64,000 nucleotides of DNA. It comes from Channallabes apus. Lineage: Eukaryota > Chordata > Actinopteri > Siluriformes > Clariidae. The DNA lies in the NCBI GenBank assembly GCA_030522415.1, contig JAMASW010000046.1, forward strand, positions 50,001-114,000. Direction: 5' to 3'. The notes under the pieces are model-generated. The model was given only the letters and a program-made list of their open reading frames with translations, made no database searches and was not told the origin of the DNA. Position 1 is the stretch's first letter. Every line of letters begins with the position of its first letter. Positions 37,468 through 48,600 of the stretch are shown here, one piece after another. Position numbers and translations under genes: made by a program.

Positions 37468-39960
37468 TCGTGTGTACGCTGGGCCCAGCGGTGTGGGAGC
37501 GCGTGTGTACCCAGCGGTGTGGGAGCGCGTGTGTACGCTGGGCACAGGGGTGTGGGAGCGCGTGTGTACCCAGCGGTGTGGGAGCGCTTGTGTTCGCTGG
37601 GCCCACGGGTGTGGGATCGCGTGTGTACCCAGCGGTGTGGGAGCGCGTGTGTACGCTGGGCCCAGGGGTGTGGGAGCGCGTGTGTACGCTGGGCCCAGGG
37701 GTGTGGGTGCGCATGTGTACGCTGGGCCCAGGGGTGTGGCAGCGCTTGTGTACGCTGGGCCCAGGGGTGTGGGAGCGCGTGTGTACGCTGGGCCCAGGGG
37801 TGTGGTAGCGCGTGTGTACCCAGGGGTCTGGGAGCGCGTGTGTACGCTGGGCCCAGGGGTGTGGGAGCGCGTGTGTACGCTGGGCCCAGGGGTGTGGGAG
37901 CGCGTGTGTACCCAGCGGTGCGGGAGCGCGTGTGTACGCTGGGCCCAGGGGTGTGGGAGCGCGTGTGTACCCAGCGGTGTGGGAGCGCTTGTGTACGCTG
38001 GGCCCACGGGTGTGGGATCGCGTGTGTACCCAGCGGTGTGGGAGCGCGTGTGTACGCTGGTCCAAGGGCTCTGAGAGCGAGTGTGTACGTTGGGCCCAGG
38101 GGTGTGGGTGCGCGTGTGTACGCTGGGCCCAGGGGTGTGGCAGCGCGTGTGTACCCAGCGGTGTGGGAGCGCGTGTGTACGCTGGGCCCAGGGGTGCGGG
38201 AGCGCGTGTTTACCCTGGGCCCAGGGGTGTGGGAGCGCGTTTGCTCCCAGCGGTGTGGGAGCGCGTGTGTATGCTGGGCCCAGGGGTGTGGCAGCGTGTG
38301 TGTACGCTGGGCCCAGGGGTGTGGGTGCGCGTGTGTATGCTGGGCCCAGGGGTGTGGCAGCGTGTGTGTACGCTGGGCCCAGGGGTGTGGGAGCGCGTGT
38401 GTACCCAGCGGTGTGGGAGCGCGTGTGTACCCAGCGGTGTGGGAGCGCGTGTGTACGCTGGGCCCAGGGGTGTGGGAGCGCGTGTGTACGCTGGGCCCAG
38501 GGGTGTGGGAGCGCGTGTGTACCCAGGGGTGTGGGAGCGCGTGTGTACGCTGGGCCAGGGTTGTGGGAGCGCGTGTGTACGCTGGGCCCAGTGGTGTGGG
38601 AGCGCGTGTGTACGCTGGGCCCAGGGGTGTGGGTGCGCATGTGTACGCTGGGCCCAGGGGTGTGGCAGCGCTTGTGTACGCTGGGCCCAGGGGTGTGGGA
38701 GCGCGTGTGTACGCTGGGCCCAGGGGTGTGGTAGCGCGTGTGTACCCAGGGGTCTGGGAGCGCGTGTGTACACAGGGTTTTGGGAGCGCGTGTGTACAAT
38801 GGGCCCATGGGTGTGGGAGCGCGTGTGTACCCAGCGGTGTGGGAGCGCGTGTGTACGCTGGGCCCAGGGGTGCGGGAGCGCGTGTTTACCCTGGGCCCAG
38901 GGGTGTGGGAGCGCGTTTGCTCCCAGCGGTGTGGGAGCCCGTGTGTATGCTCGGCCCAGGGGTGTGGCAGCGTGTGTGTACGCTGGGCCCAGGGGTGTGG
39001 GTGCGCGTGTGTATGCTGGGCCCAGGGGTGTGGCAGCGTGTGTGTACGCTGGGCCCAGGGGTGTGGGAGCGCGTGTGTACCCAGCGGTGTGGGAGCGCGT
39101 GTGTATCCAGCGGTGTGGGAGCGCGTGTGTACGCTGGGCCCAGGGGTGTGGGAGCGCGTGTGTACGCTGGGCCCAGGGGTGTGGGAGCGCGTGTGTACCC
39201 AGGGGTGTGGGAGCGCGTGTGTACGCTGGGCCAGGGTTGTGGGAGCGCGTGTGTACGCTGGGCCCAGGGGTGTGGGAGCGCGTGTGTACGCTGGGCCCAG
39301 GGGTGTGGGTGCGCATGTGTACGCTGGGCCCAGGGGTGTGGCAGCGCTTGTGTACGCTGGGCCCAGGGGTGTGGGAGCGCGTGTGTACGCTGGGCCCAGG
39401 GGTGTGGTAGCGCGTGTGTACCCAGGGGTCTGGGAGCGCGTGTGTACGCTGGGCCCAGGGGTGTGGGAGCGCGTGTGTACGCTGGGCCCAGGGGTGTGGG
39501 AGCGCGTGTGTACGCTGGGCCCAGGGGTGTGGGAGCGCGTGTGTACGCTGGGTCCAGGGGTGTGGGAGCGCGTGTGTACCCAGCGGTGTGGGAGCGCGTG
39601 TTTACCCAGCGGTGTGGGAGCGCGTGTGTACGCTGGTCCCAGGTCTCTGATAGCGAGTGTGTACGTTCGGTCCAGGGGTGTGTTAGCGCGTGTGTACGCT
39701 GGGCCCAGGGGTGTGGGAGCGCGTGTGTACTCTGGGTCCAGGGGTGTGGGAGCGCGTGTGTACGCTGGGCCCAGGGGTGTGGGAGTGCGTGTGTACGCTG
39801 GGCTCAGGGGTGTGGGAGCTCGTGTGTACGCTGGGCCCAGCGATGTGGGAGCGCGTGTGTACCCAGCGGTGTGGGAGCGCGTGTGTACGCTGGGCACAGG
39901 GGTGTGGGAGCGCGTGTGTACCCAGCGGTGTGGGAGCGCTTGTGTTCGCTGGGCCCACGG
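37468..39960. repeat. Rearranged continuation of the 2-kb sub-repeat family
   Basis: The marker at 39,631 lies 2,352 bp after that at 37,279, and the stretch from about 39,414 aligns with that from about 37,062 at the same offset. It is thus a further, altered copy of the sub-block. The middle part (about 38,160-39,100) resembles the TTTGCTCCCAGCGG-bearing parts of the 6,001-bp repeat. A private ACAATGGGCCC unit is at about 38,798. No other sequence type is present. Confidence 0.75.
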
Positions 39961-40310
39961 GTGTGTGTACCCAGCGGTGTGGGAGCGCGTGTGTATGCTG
40001 GGCCCAGGGGTGTGGGAGCGCGTGTGTACGCTGGGTCCAGGTGTGTGGGAGCGCGTGTGTACGCTGGGCACAGGGGTGTGGGAGCGCGTGTGTACCCAGC
40101 GGTGTGGGAGCGCTTGTGTTCGCTGGGCCCACGGGTGTGTGTACCCAGCGGTGTGGGAGCGCGTGTGTATGCTGGGCCCAGGGGTGTGGGAGCGCGTGTG
40201 TACGCTGGGTCCAGGGGTGTGGGAGCGCGTGTGTACCCAGCGGTGTGGGAGCGCAAGTGTACCCAGCGGTGTGGGAGCGCGTGTGTACGCTGGTCCCAGG
40301 TCTCTGATAT
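39957..40310. repeat. 174-bp tandem duplication carrying a 10-bp deletion
   Basis: The junction CACGGGTGTGTGTACCCAGC occurs twice, with GTACCCAGCGG starting at 39,967 and 40,141 (offset 174). Elsewhere the same unit reads CACGGGTGTGGGATCGCG before GTGTACCC, so ten bases are missing here. The 174 bp equal three 33-bp units, two 26-bp units and one 23-bp unit (33 minus 10). The deletion therefore arose first and was then duplicated with its neighbours. Confidence 0.85.
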
Positions 40311-43300
40311 CGAGTGTGTACGTTCGGCCCAGGGGTGTGTTAGCGCGTGTGTACGCTGGGCCCAGGGGTGTGGGAGCGCGTGTGTACGCTGGGCCAGGGT
40401 TGTGGGAGCGCGTGTGTACGCTGGGCCCAGGGGTGTGGGAGCGCGTGTGTACGCTGGGCCCAGGGGTGTGGGTGCGCATGTGTACGCTGGGCCCAGGGGT
40501 GTGGCAGCGCTTGTGTACGCTGGGCCCAGGGGTGTGGGAGCGCGTGTGTACGCTGGGCCCAGGGGTGTGGTAGCGCGTGTGTACCCAGGGGTCTGGGAGC
40601 GCGTGTGTACGCTGGGCCCAGGGGTGTGGGAGCGCGTGTGTACGCTGGGCCCAGGGGTGTGGGAGCGCGTGTGTACGCTGGGCCCAGGGGTGTGGGAGCG
40701 CGTGTGTACGCTGGGCCCAGGGGTGTGGGAGCGCGTGTGTACGCTGGGCCCAGGGGTGTGGGAGCGCGTGTGTATCCTGGGTCCAGGGGTGTGGGAGCGC
40801 GTGTGTACCCAGCGGTGTGGGAGCGCGTGTTTACCCAGCGGTGTGGGAGCGCGTGTGTACGCTGGTCCCAGGTCTCTGATAGCGAGTGTGTACGTTCGGT
40901 CCAGGGGTGTGTTAGCGCGTGTGTACGCTGGGCCCAGGGGTGTGGGAGCGCGTGTGTACGCTGGGTCCAGGGGTGTGGGAGCGCGTGTGTACGCTGGGCC
41001 CAGGGGTGTGGGAGCGTGTGTGTACGCTGGGCTCAGGGGTGTGGGAGCTCGTGTGTACGCTGGGCCCAGCGGTGTGGGACCGCGTGTGTACCCAGCGGTG
41101 TGGGAGCGCGTGTGTACGCTGGGCACAGGGGTGTGGGAGCGCGTGTGTACCCAGCGGTGTGGGAGCGCTTGTGTACGCTGGGCCCACGGGTGTGGGATCG
41201 CGTGTGTACCCAGCGGTGTGGGAGCGCGTGTGTATGCTGGGCCCAAGGGTGTGGGAGCGCGTGTGTACGCTGGGTCCAGGGGTGTGGGAGCGCGTGTGTA
41301 CCCAGCGGTGTGGGAGCGCAAGTGTACCCAGCGGTGTGGGAGCGCGTGTGTACGCTGGTCCCAGGTCTCTGATAGCGAGTGTGTACGTTCGGCCCAGGGG
41401 TGTGTTAGCGCGTGTGTACGCTGGGCCCAGGGGTGTGGGAGCGCGTGTGTACGCTGGGTCCAGGGGTGTGGGAGCGCGTGTGTACGCTGGGCCCAGGGGT
41501 GTGGGAGCGCGTGTGTACGCTGGGCCCAGGGGTGTGGAGCGCATGTGTACGCTGGGCCCAGGGGTGCGGGAGCGCGTGTGTACGCTGGGCCCAGGGGTGT
41601 GGGAGCGCGTGTGTACCCAGGGTTTTGGGAGCGCGTGTGTACGCTGGGCCCATGGGTGTGGGAGCGCGTGTGTACCCAGCGGTGTGGGAGCGCGTGTGTA
41701 CGCTGGGCCCAGGGGTGCGGGAGCGCGTGTTTACCCTGGGCCCAGGGGTGTGGGAGCGCGTTTGCTCCCAGCGGTGTGGGAGCGCGTTTGCTCCCAGCGG
41801 TGTGGGAGCGCGTGTGTACCCAGCGGTGTGTGAGCGTGTGTGTACGCTGGGCCCAGGGGTGTGGGAGCGCGTGTGTACGCTGGGCCCAGGTGTGTGGGTG
41901 CGCGTGTGTACGCTGGGCCAAGGGGTGTGGGTGCGCGTGTGTACGCTGGGCCCAGGGGTGTGGCAGCGCGTGTGTACGCTGGTCCCAGGGGTGTGGGAGC
42001 GCGTGTGTACGCTGGGCCCAGGGGTGTGGGAGCGCGTGTGTACGCTGGGCCCAGGGGTGTGGGAGCGCGTGTGTACTCTGGGCCCATGGGCGTGGGAGTG
42101 CGTGTGTACCCAGGGGTGTGGGAGCGCGTGTGTACGCTGGGCCCATGCGCGTGGGAGTGCGTGTGTACCCAGGGGTGTGGGAGCGCGTGTGTACGCTGGG
42201 CCCAGGGGTGTGGGAGCGCGTGTGTACGCTGGGCCCAGGGGTGTGGGAGCGCGTGTGTACGCTGGGCCAGGGTTGTGGGAGCGCGTGTGTACGCTGGGCC
42301 CAGGGGTGTGGGAGCGCGTGTGTACGCTGGACCCAGGGGTGTGGATGCGCATGTGTACGCTGGGCCCAGGGGTGTGGCAGCGCTTGTGTACGCTGGGCCC
42401 AGGGGTGTGGGAGCGCGTGTGTACGCTGGGCCCAGGGGTGTGGTAGCGCGTGTGTACCCAGGGGTCTGGGAGCGCGTGTGTACGCTGGGCCCAGGGGTGT
42501 GGGAGCGCGTGTGTACGCTGGGCCCAGGGGTGTGGGAGCGCGTGTGTACGCTGGGCCCAGGGGTGTGGGAGCGCGTGTGTACGCTGGGCCCAGGGGTGTG
42601 GAGCGCATGTGTACGCTGGGCCCAGGGGTGCGGGAGCGCGTGTGTACGCTGGGCCCAGGGGTGTGGGAGCGCGTGTGTACCCAGGGTTTTGGGAGCGCGT
42701 GTGTACGCTGGGCCCATGGGTGTGGGAGCGCGTGTGTACCCAGCGGTGTGGGAGCGCGTGTGTACGCTGGGCCCAGGGGTGCGGGAGCGCGTGTTTACCC
42801 TGGGCCCAGGGGTGTGGGAGCGCGTTTGCTCCCAGCGGTGTGGGAGCGCGTTTGCTCCCAGCGGTGTGGGAGCGCGTGTGTACCCAGCGGTGTGTGAGCG
42901 TGTGTGTACGCTGGGCCCAGGGGTGTGGGAGCGCGTGTGTACGCTGGGCCCAGGTGTGTGGGTGCGCGTGTGTACGCTGGGCCAAGGGGTGTGGGTGCGC
43001 GTGTGTACGCTGGGCCCAGGGGTGTGGCAGCGCGTGTGTACGCTGGTCCCAGGGGTGTGGGAGCGCGTGTGTACGCTGGGCCCAGGGGTGTGGGAGCGCG
43101 TGTGTACGCTGGGCCCAGGGGTGTGGGAGCGCGTGTGTACTCTGGGCCCATGGGCGTGGGAGTGCGTGTGTACCCAGGGGTGTGGGAGCGCGTGTGTACG
43201 CTGGGCCCATGCGCGTGGGAGTGCGTGTGTACCCAGGGGTGTGGGAGCGCGTGTGTACGCTGGGCCCAGGGGTGTGGGAGCGCGTGTGTACGCTGGGCCC

Positions 43301-45635
43301 AGGGGTGTGGGAGCGCGTGTGTACGCTGGGCCAGGGTTGTGGGAGCGCGTGTGTACGCTGGGCCCAGGGGTGTGGGAGCGCGTGTGTACGCTGGACCCAG
43401 GGGTGTGGATGCGCATGTGTACGCTGGGCCCAGGGGTGTGGCAGCGCTTGTGTACGCTGGGCCCAGGGGTGTGGGAGCGCGTGTGTACGCTGGGCCCAGG
43501 GGTGTGGTAGCGCGTGTGTACCCAGGGGTCTGGGAGCGCGTGTGTACGCTGGGCCCAGGGGTGTGGGAGCGCGTGTGTACGCTGGGCCCAGGGGTGTGGG
43601 AGCGCGTGTGTACGCTGGGCCCAGGGGTGTGGGAGCGCGTGTGTATGCTGGGCCCAGGGGTGTGGGAGCGCGTGTGTACGCTGGGCCCAGGGGTGTGGGA
43701 GCGCGTGTGTACGCTGGGTCCAGGGGTGTGGGAGCGCGTGTGTACCCAGCGGTGTGGGAGCGCGTGTTTACCCAGCGGTGTGGGAGCGCGTGTGTACGCT
43801 GGTCCCAGGTCTCTGATAGCGAGTGTGTACGTTCGGTCCAGAGGTGTGTTAGCGCGTGTGTACGCTGGGCCCAGGGGTGTGGGAGCGCGTGTGTACGCTG
43901 GGTCCAGGGGTGTGGGAGCGCGTGTGTACGCTGGGCCCAGGGGTGTGGGAGCGTGTGTATGCTGGGCTCAGCGGTGTGGGAGCTCGTGTGTACGCTGGGC
44001 CCAGCGGTGTGGGAGCGCGTGTGTACCCAGCGGTGTGGGAGCGCGTGTGTACGCTGGGCACAGGGGTGTGGGAGCGCGTGTGTACCCAGCGGTGTGGGAG
44101 CGCTTGTGTACGCTGGGCCCACGGGTTTGGGATCGCGTGTGTACCCAGCGGTGTGGGAGCGCGTGTGTACGCTGGGCCCAGGAGTGTGGGAGCGCGTGTG
44201 TACGCTGGGTCCAGGGGTGTGGGAGCGCGTGTGTACCCAGCGGTGGGGGAGCGCAAGTGTACCCAGCGGTGTGGGAGCGCGTGTGTACGCTGGTCCCAGG
44301 TCTCTGATAGCGAGTGTGTACGTTCGGCCCAGGGGTGTGTTAGCGCGTGTGTACGCTGGGCCCAGGGGTGTGGGAGCGCGTGTGTACGCTGGGTCCAGGG
44401 GTGTGGGAGCGCGTGTGTACGCTGGGCCCAGGGGTGTGGGAGCGCGTGTGTACGCTGGGCCCAGGGGTGTGGAGCGCATGTGTACGCTGGGCCCAGGGGT
44501 GCGGGAGCGCGTGTGTACGCTGGGCCCAGGGGTGTGGGAGCGCGTGTGTACCCAGGGTTTTGGGAGCGCGTGTGTACGCTGGGCCCATGGGTGTGGGAGC
44601 GCGTGTGTACCCAGCGGTGTGGGAGCGCGTGTGTACGCTGGGCCCAGGGGTGCGGGAGCGCGTGTTTACCCTGGGCCCAGGGGTGTGGGAGCGCGTTTGC
44701 TCCCAGTGGTGTGGGAGCGCGTGTGTACCCAGCGGTGTGTGAGCGTGTGTGTACGCTGGGCCCAGGGGTGTGGGAGCGCGTGTGTACGCTGGGCCCAGGT
44801 GTGTGGGTGCGCGTGTGTACGCTGGGCCAAGGTGTGTGGGTGCGCGTGTGTACGCTGGGCCCAGGGGTGTGGCAGCGTGTGTGTACGCTGGGCCCAGGGG
44901 TGTGGGAGCGCGTGTGTACGCTGGGCCCAGGGGTGTGGGAGCGCGTGTGTACGCTGGGCCCAGGGGTGTGGGAGCGCGTGTGTACGCTGGGCCCATGGGC
45001 GTGGGAGTGCGTGTGTACCCAGGGGTGTGGGAGCGCGTGTGTACGCTGGGCCCAGGGGTGTGGGAGCGCGTGTGGACCCAGCGATGTGGGAGCGCGTGTG
45101 TACCCAGCGGTGTGTGAGATCATGTGTACGCTGGGCCCAGGGGTGTGGGAGCGCGTGTGTACGCTGGGCCCAGGGGTGTGGCAGCGCGTGTGTACGCTGG
45201 GCCCAGGGGTGTGGGAGCGCGTGTGTACCCAGCGGTGTGGGAGCGCGTGTGTAACCAGCGGTGTGTGAGCGCATGTGTACGCTGGGCCCAGGGGTGTGGG
45301 ATCGCGTGTGTACGCTGGGCCCAGGGGTGTGGGTGCGCGTGTGTACCCTGGGCCCATGGGTGTGGCAGCGCGTGTGTACGCTGGACCCAGGGGTGTGGGA
45401 GCGCGTGTGTACGCTGGGCCCAGGGTTGTGGGAGCGCGTGTGTACGCTGGGCCCAGGGGTCTGGCAGCGCGTGTGTACGCTGGGCCCAGGGATGTGGGAG
45501 CGCGTATGTATGCTGGGCCCATTGGTGTGGGAGCGCGAGTGTACCCAGCGGTGTGGGAGCGCGTGTGTACACTGGGCCCAGCGGTGTGGGAGCGCGTGTG
45601 TACGCTGGGCCCAGGGGTGTGGGAGCGCGTGTGTA
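40140..45635. repeat. Higher-order block B, copy 2 (expanded)
   Basis: Counterpart of 9,715-14,146, longer by 1,064 bp owing to an internal tandem duplication at about 41.5-43.6 kb. GATAG markers at 40,288, 40,860, 41,353, 43,797 and 44,288 reproduce the spacings 572, 493 and 491 of the proximal copy. The last GATAG marker of the window is in this block. Small differences include GATATCG at 40,314, GAGCTGTG-free but otherwise matching GAGCTCGTG units near 41,046, and GGGACCGCG near 41,077. Confidence 0.87.
41462..43645. repeat. 1,064-bp tandem duplication within block B copy 2
   Basis: Two adjacent 1,064-bp copies (about 41,462-42,525 and 42,526-43,589, with the match running to 43,645). Landmarks repeat at that offset: the shortened GTGTGGAGCGCATG unit (41,533 and 42,597), doubled TTTGCTCCCAGCGG junctions, GGGCCCATGCGCGTGGGAG (near 42,140 and 43,204) and GTGTGGATGCGCATG. 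The proximal block at 9.7-14.1 kb has this segment only once, so the duplication is younger than the split of the two blocks, or one copy was lost there. Confidence 0.9.
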
Positions 45636-48600
45636 CGCTGGGCCCATGGGTGTGGGAGCGCGTGTGTACGCTGGGCCCAGGGCTGTGGGAGCGCGTGTGT
45701 ACGCTGGGCCCAGGGGTGTGGGAGCGTGTGTGTACGCTGGGCCCATGGGTGTGGGAGCGCGTGTGTACGCTGGGCCCAGGGCTGTGGGAGCGCGTGTGTA
45801 CGCTGGGCCCAGGGGTGTGGGAGCGCGTGTGTACGCTGGGCCCAGGGGTGTGGCAGCGCGTGTGTACGCTGGGCCCAGGGGTGTGGGAGCGCGTGTGTAC
45901 GCTGGGCCCAGGGGTGTGGCAGCGCGTGTGTACGCTGGGCGCAGGGGTGTGGGAGCGCGTGTGTACGCTGGGCCCAGGGGTGTGGTAGCGCGTGTGTACC
46001 CAGGGGTCTGGGAGCGCGTGTGTACACTGGGCCCAGCGGTGTGGGAGCGCGTGTGTACGCTGGGCCCAGGGCTGTGGGAGCGCGTGTGTACGCTGGGCCC
46101 ATGGGTGTGGGAGCGCGTGTGTACGCTGGGCCCAGGGCTGTGGGAGCGCGTGTGTACGCTGGGCCCAGGGGTGTGGGAGCGTGTGTGTACGCTGGGCCCA
46201 TGGGTGTGGGAGCGCGTGTGTACGCTGGGCCCAGGGCTGTGGGAGCGCGTGTGTACGCTGGACCCAGGGGTGTGGGAGCGCGTGTGTACGCTGGGCCCAG
46301 GGGTATGGGAGCACGTGTGTACGCTGGGCCCAGGGGTGTGGGAGCGCGTGTGTAACCAGGGGTGTGGGATCGCGTGTGTACGCTGGGTCAGGGTTGTGGG
46401 AGCGCGTGTGTACGCTGGGCCCAGGGGTGTGCTAGCGCGTGTGTACGCTGGGACCAGGGGTGTGGGAGCGCGTGTGTACGCTGGGCCCAGGGGTGTGGTA
46501 GCGCGTGTGTACCCAGGGGTCTGGGAGCGCGTGTGTACGCTGGGCCCAGGGGTGTGGGAGCGCGTGTGTACGCTGGTCCCAGGGCTCTGAGAGCGAGTGT
46601 GTACGTTCGGCCCAGGGGTGTGGGAGCGCGTGTGTACGCTGGACCCAGGGGTCTGGCAGCGCGTGTGTACGCTGGGCCCAAGGATGTGGGAGCGCGTGTG
46701 TATGCTGGGCCCATGGGTGTGGGAGCGCGAGTATACCCAGCGGTGTGGGAGCGCGTCTGTACACTGGGCCCAGCGGTGTGGGAGCGCGTGTGTACGCTGG
46801 GCCCAGGGGTGTGGGAGGGCGTGTGTACGCTGGGCCCATGGGTGTGGTAGCGCGTGTGTACGCTGGGCCCAGGGCTGCGGGAGTGCGTGTGTACGTTGGA
46901 CCCAGGGGTGTGGGAGCGCGTGTGTACGCTGGGCCCATGGGTGTGGGAGCGCGTGTGTATGCTGGGCCCAGGGCTGTGGGAGCGCGTGTGTACGCTGGGC
47001 CCAGGGGTGTGGGAGCGCGTGTGTACGCTGGGCCCAGGGCTGTGGGAGCGCGTGTGTACGCTGGGCCCAGGGGTGTGGGAGCGCGTGTGTACGCTGGGCC
47101 CAGGGGTGTGGGAGCGCGTGTGTACGCTGGGACCAGGGGTGTGGCAGCGCGTGTGTACGCTGGGCCCAGGGGTGTGGGAGCGCGTGTGTATGCTGGGCCC
47201 AGGGGTGTGGGAGCGCGTGTGTACCCAGCGGTGTGGGAGCGCGTGTGTACGCTGGGCCCAGGGGTGCGGGAGCGCGTGTGTACGCTGGGCCCAGGGGTGT
47301 GGGAGCGCGTGTGTACGCTGGGCCCATGGGTGTGGGAGCGCGTGTGTACGCTGGGCCCAGGGGTGTGGGAGCGCGTGTGTACGCTGGGGCCAGGGGTGTG
47401 GGAGCGCGTGTGTACACTGGGACCAGGGGTGTGGCAGCGCGTGTGTACGCTGGGCCCAGGGGTGTGGGAGCGCGTGTGTATGCTGGGCCCAGGGGTGTGG
47501 GAGCGCGTGTGTACCCAGCGGTGTGGGAGCGCGTTTGTACGCTGGGCCCAGGGGTGCGGGAGCGCGTATGTACGCTGGGCCCAGGGGTGTGGGAGCGCGT
47601 GTGTACGCTGGGCTCAGGGGTGTGGGAGCGCGTGTGTACGCTGGGCCCAGCGGTGTGGGAGCGCGTGTGTACCCAGCGGTGTGGGAGCGCGTGTGTACGC
47701 TGGGCCCAGGGGTGTGGGAGCGCGTGTGTACCCAGCGGTGTGGGAGCGCTTGTGTACGCTGGGCCCACGGGTGTGGGATCGCGTGTGTACCCAGGGTTTT
47801 GGGAGCGCGTGTGTACGCTGGGCCCAGGGGTGTGGGAGCGCGTGTGGACCCAGCGGTGTGGGAGCGCGTGTGTACCCAGCGGTGTGTGAGATCATGTGTA
47901 CGCTGGGCCCAGGGGTGTGGGATCGCGTGTGTACGCTGGGCCCAGGGGTGTGGGTGCGCGTGTGTACCCTGGGCCCATGGGTGTGGCAGCGCGTGTGTAC
48001 GCTGGACCCAGGGGTGTGGGAGCGCGTGTGTACGCTGGGCCCAGGGTTGTGGGAGCGCGTGTGTACGCTGGGCCCAGGGGTCTGGCAGCGCGTGTGTACG
48101 CTGGGCCCAGGGACGTGGGATCGCGTATGTATGCTGGGCCCATTGGTGTGGGAGCGCGAGTGTACCCAGCGGTGTGGGAGCGCGTGTGTACACTGGGCCC
48201 ATGGGTGTGGGAGCGCGTGTGTACGCTGGGCCCAGGGGTGTGGGAGCGCGTGTGTACGCTGGGCCCATGGGTGTGGGAGCGCGTGTGTACGCTGGGCCCA
48301 GGGCTGTGGGAGCGCGTGTGTACGCTGGGCCCAGGGGTGTGGGAGCGTGTGTGTACGCTGGGCCCATGGGTGTCGGAGCGCGTGTGTACGCTGGGCCCAG
48401 GGGTGTGGGAGCGCGTGTGTACGCTGAGCCCAGGGGTGTGGCAGCGCGTGTGTACGCTGGGCCCAGGGGTGTGGGAGTGCGTGTGTACGCTGGGCCCAGG
48501 GGTGTGGGAGCGCGTGTGTACCCAGGGGTGCGGGATCGCGTGTGTACGCTGGGCCAGGGTTGTGGGAGCGCGTGTGTACGCTGGGCCCAGGGTTGTGGGA

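Noticed and set aside
31933..40479. A 2,848-codon reading frame on the - strand, and many other frames over 500 codons on both strands
   Set aside because: All six frames are open because the 33-bp unit lacks stops in each. The frames overlap fully on both strands, start at chance ATGs within unit variants, and translate only as 11-residue repeats that switch register at 26-bp units. No frame shows preference or a domain.
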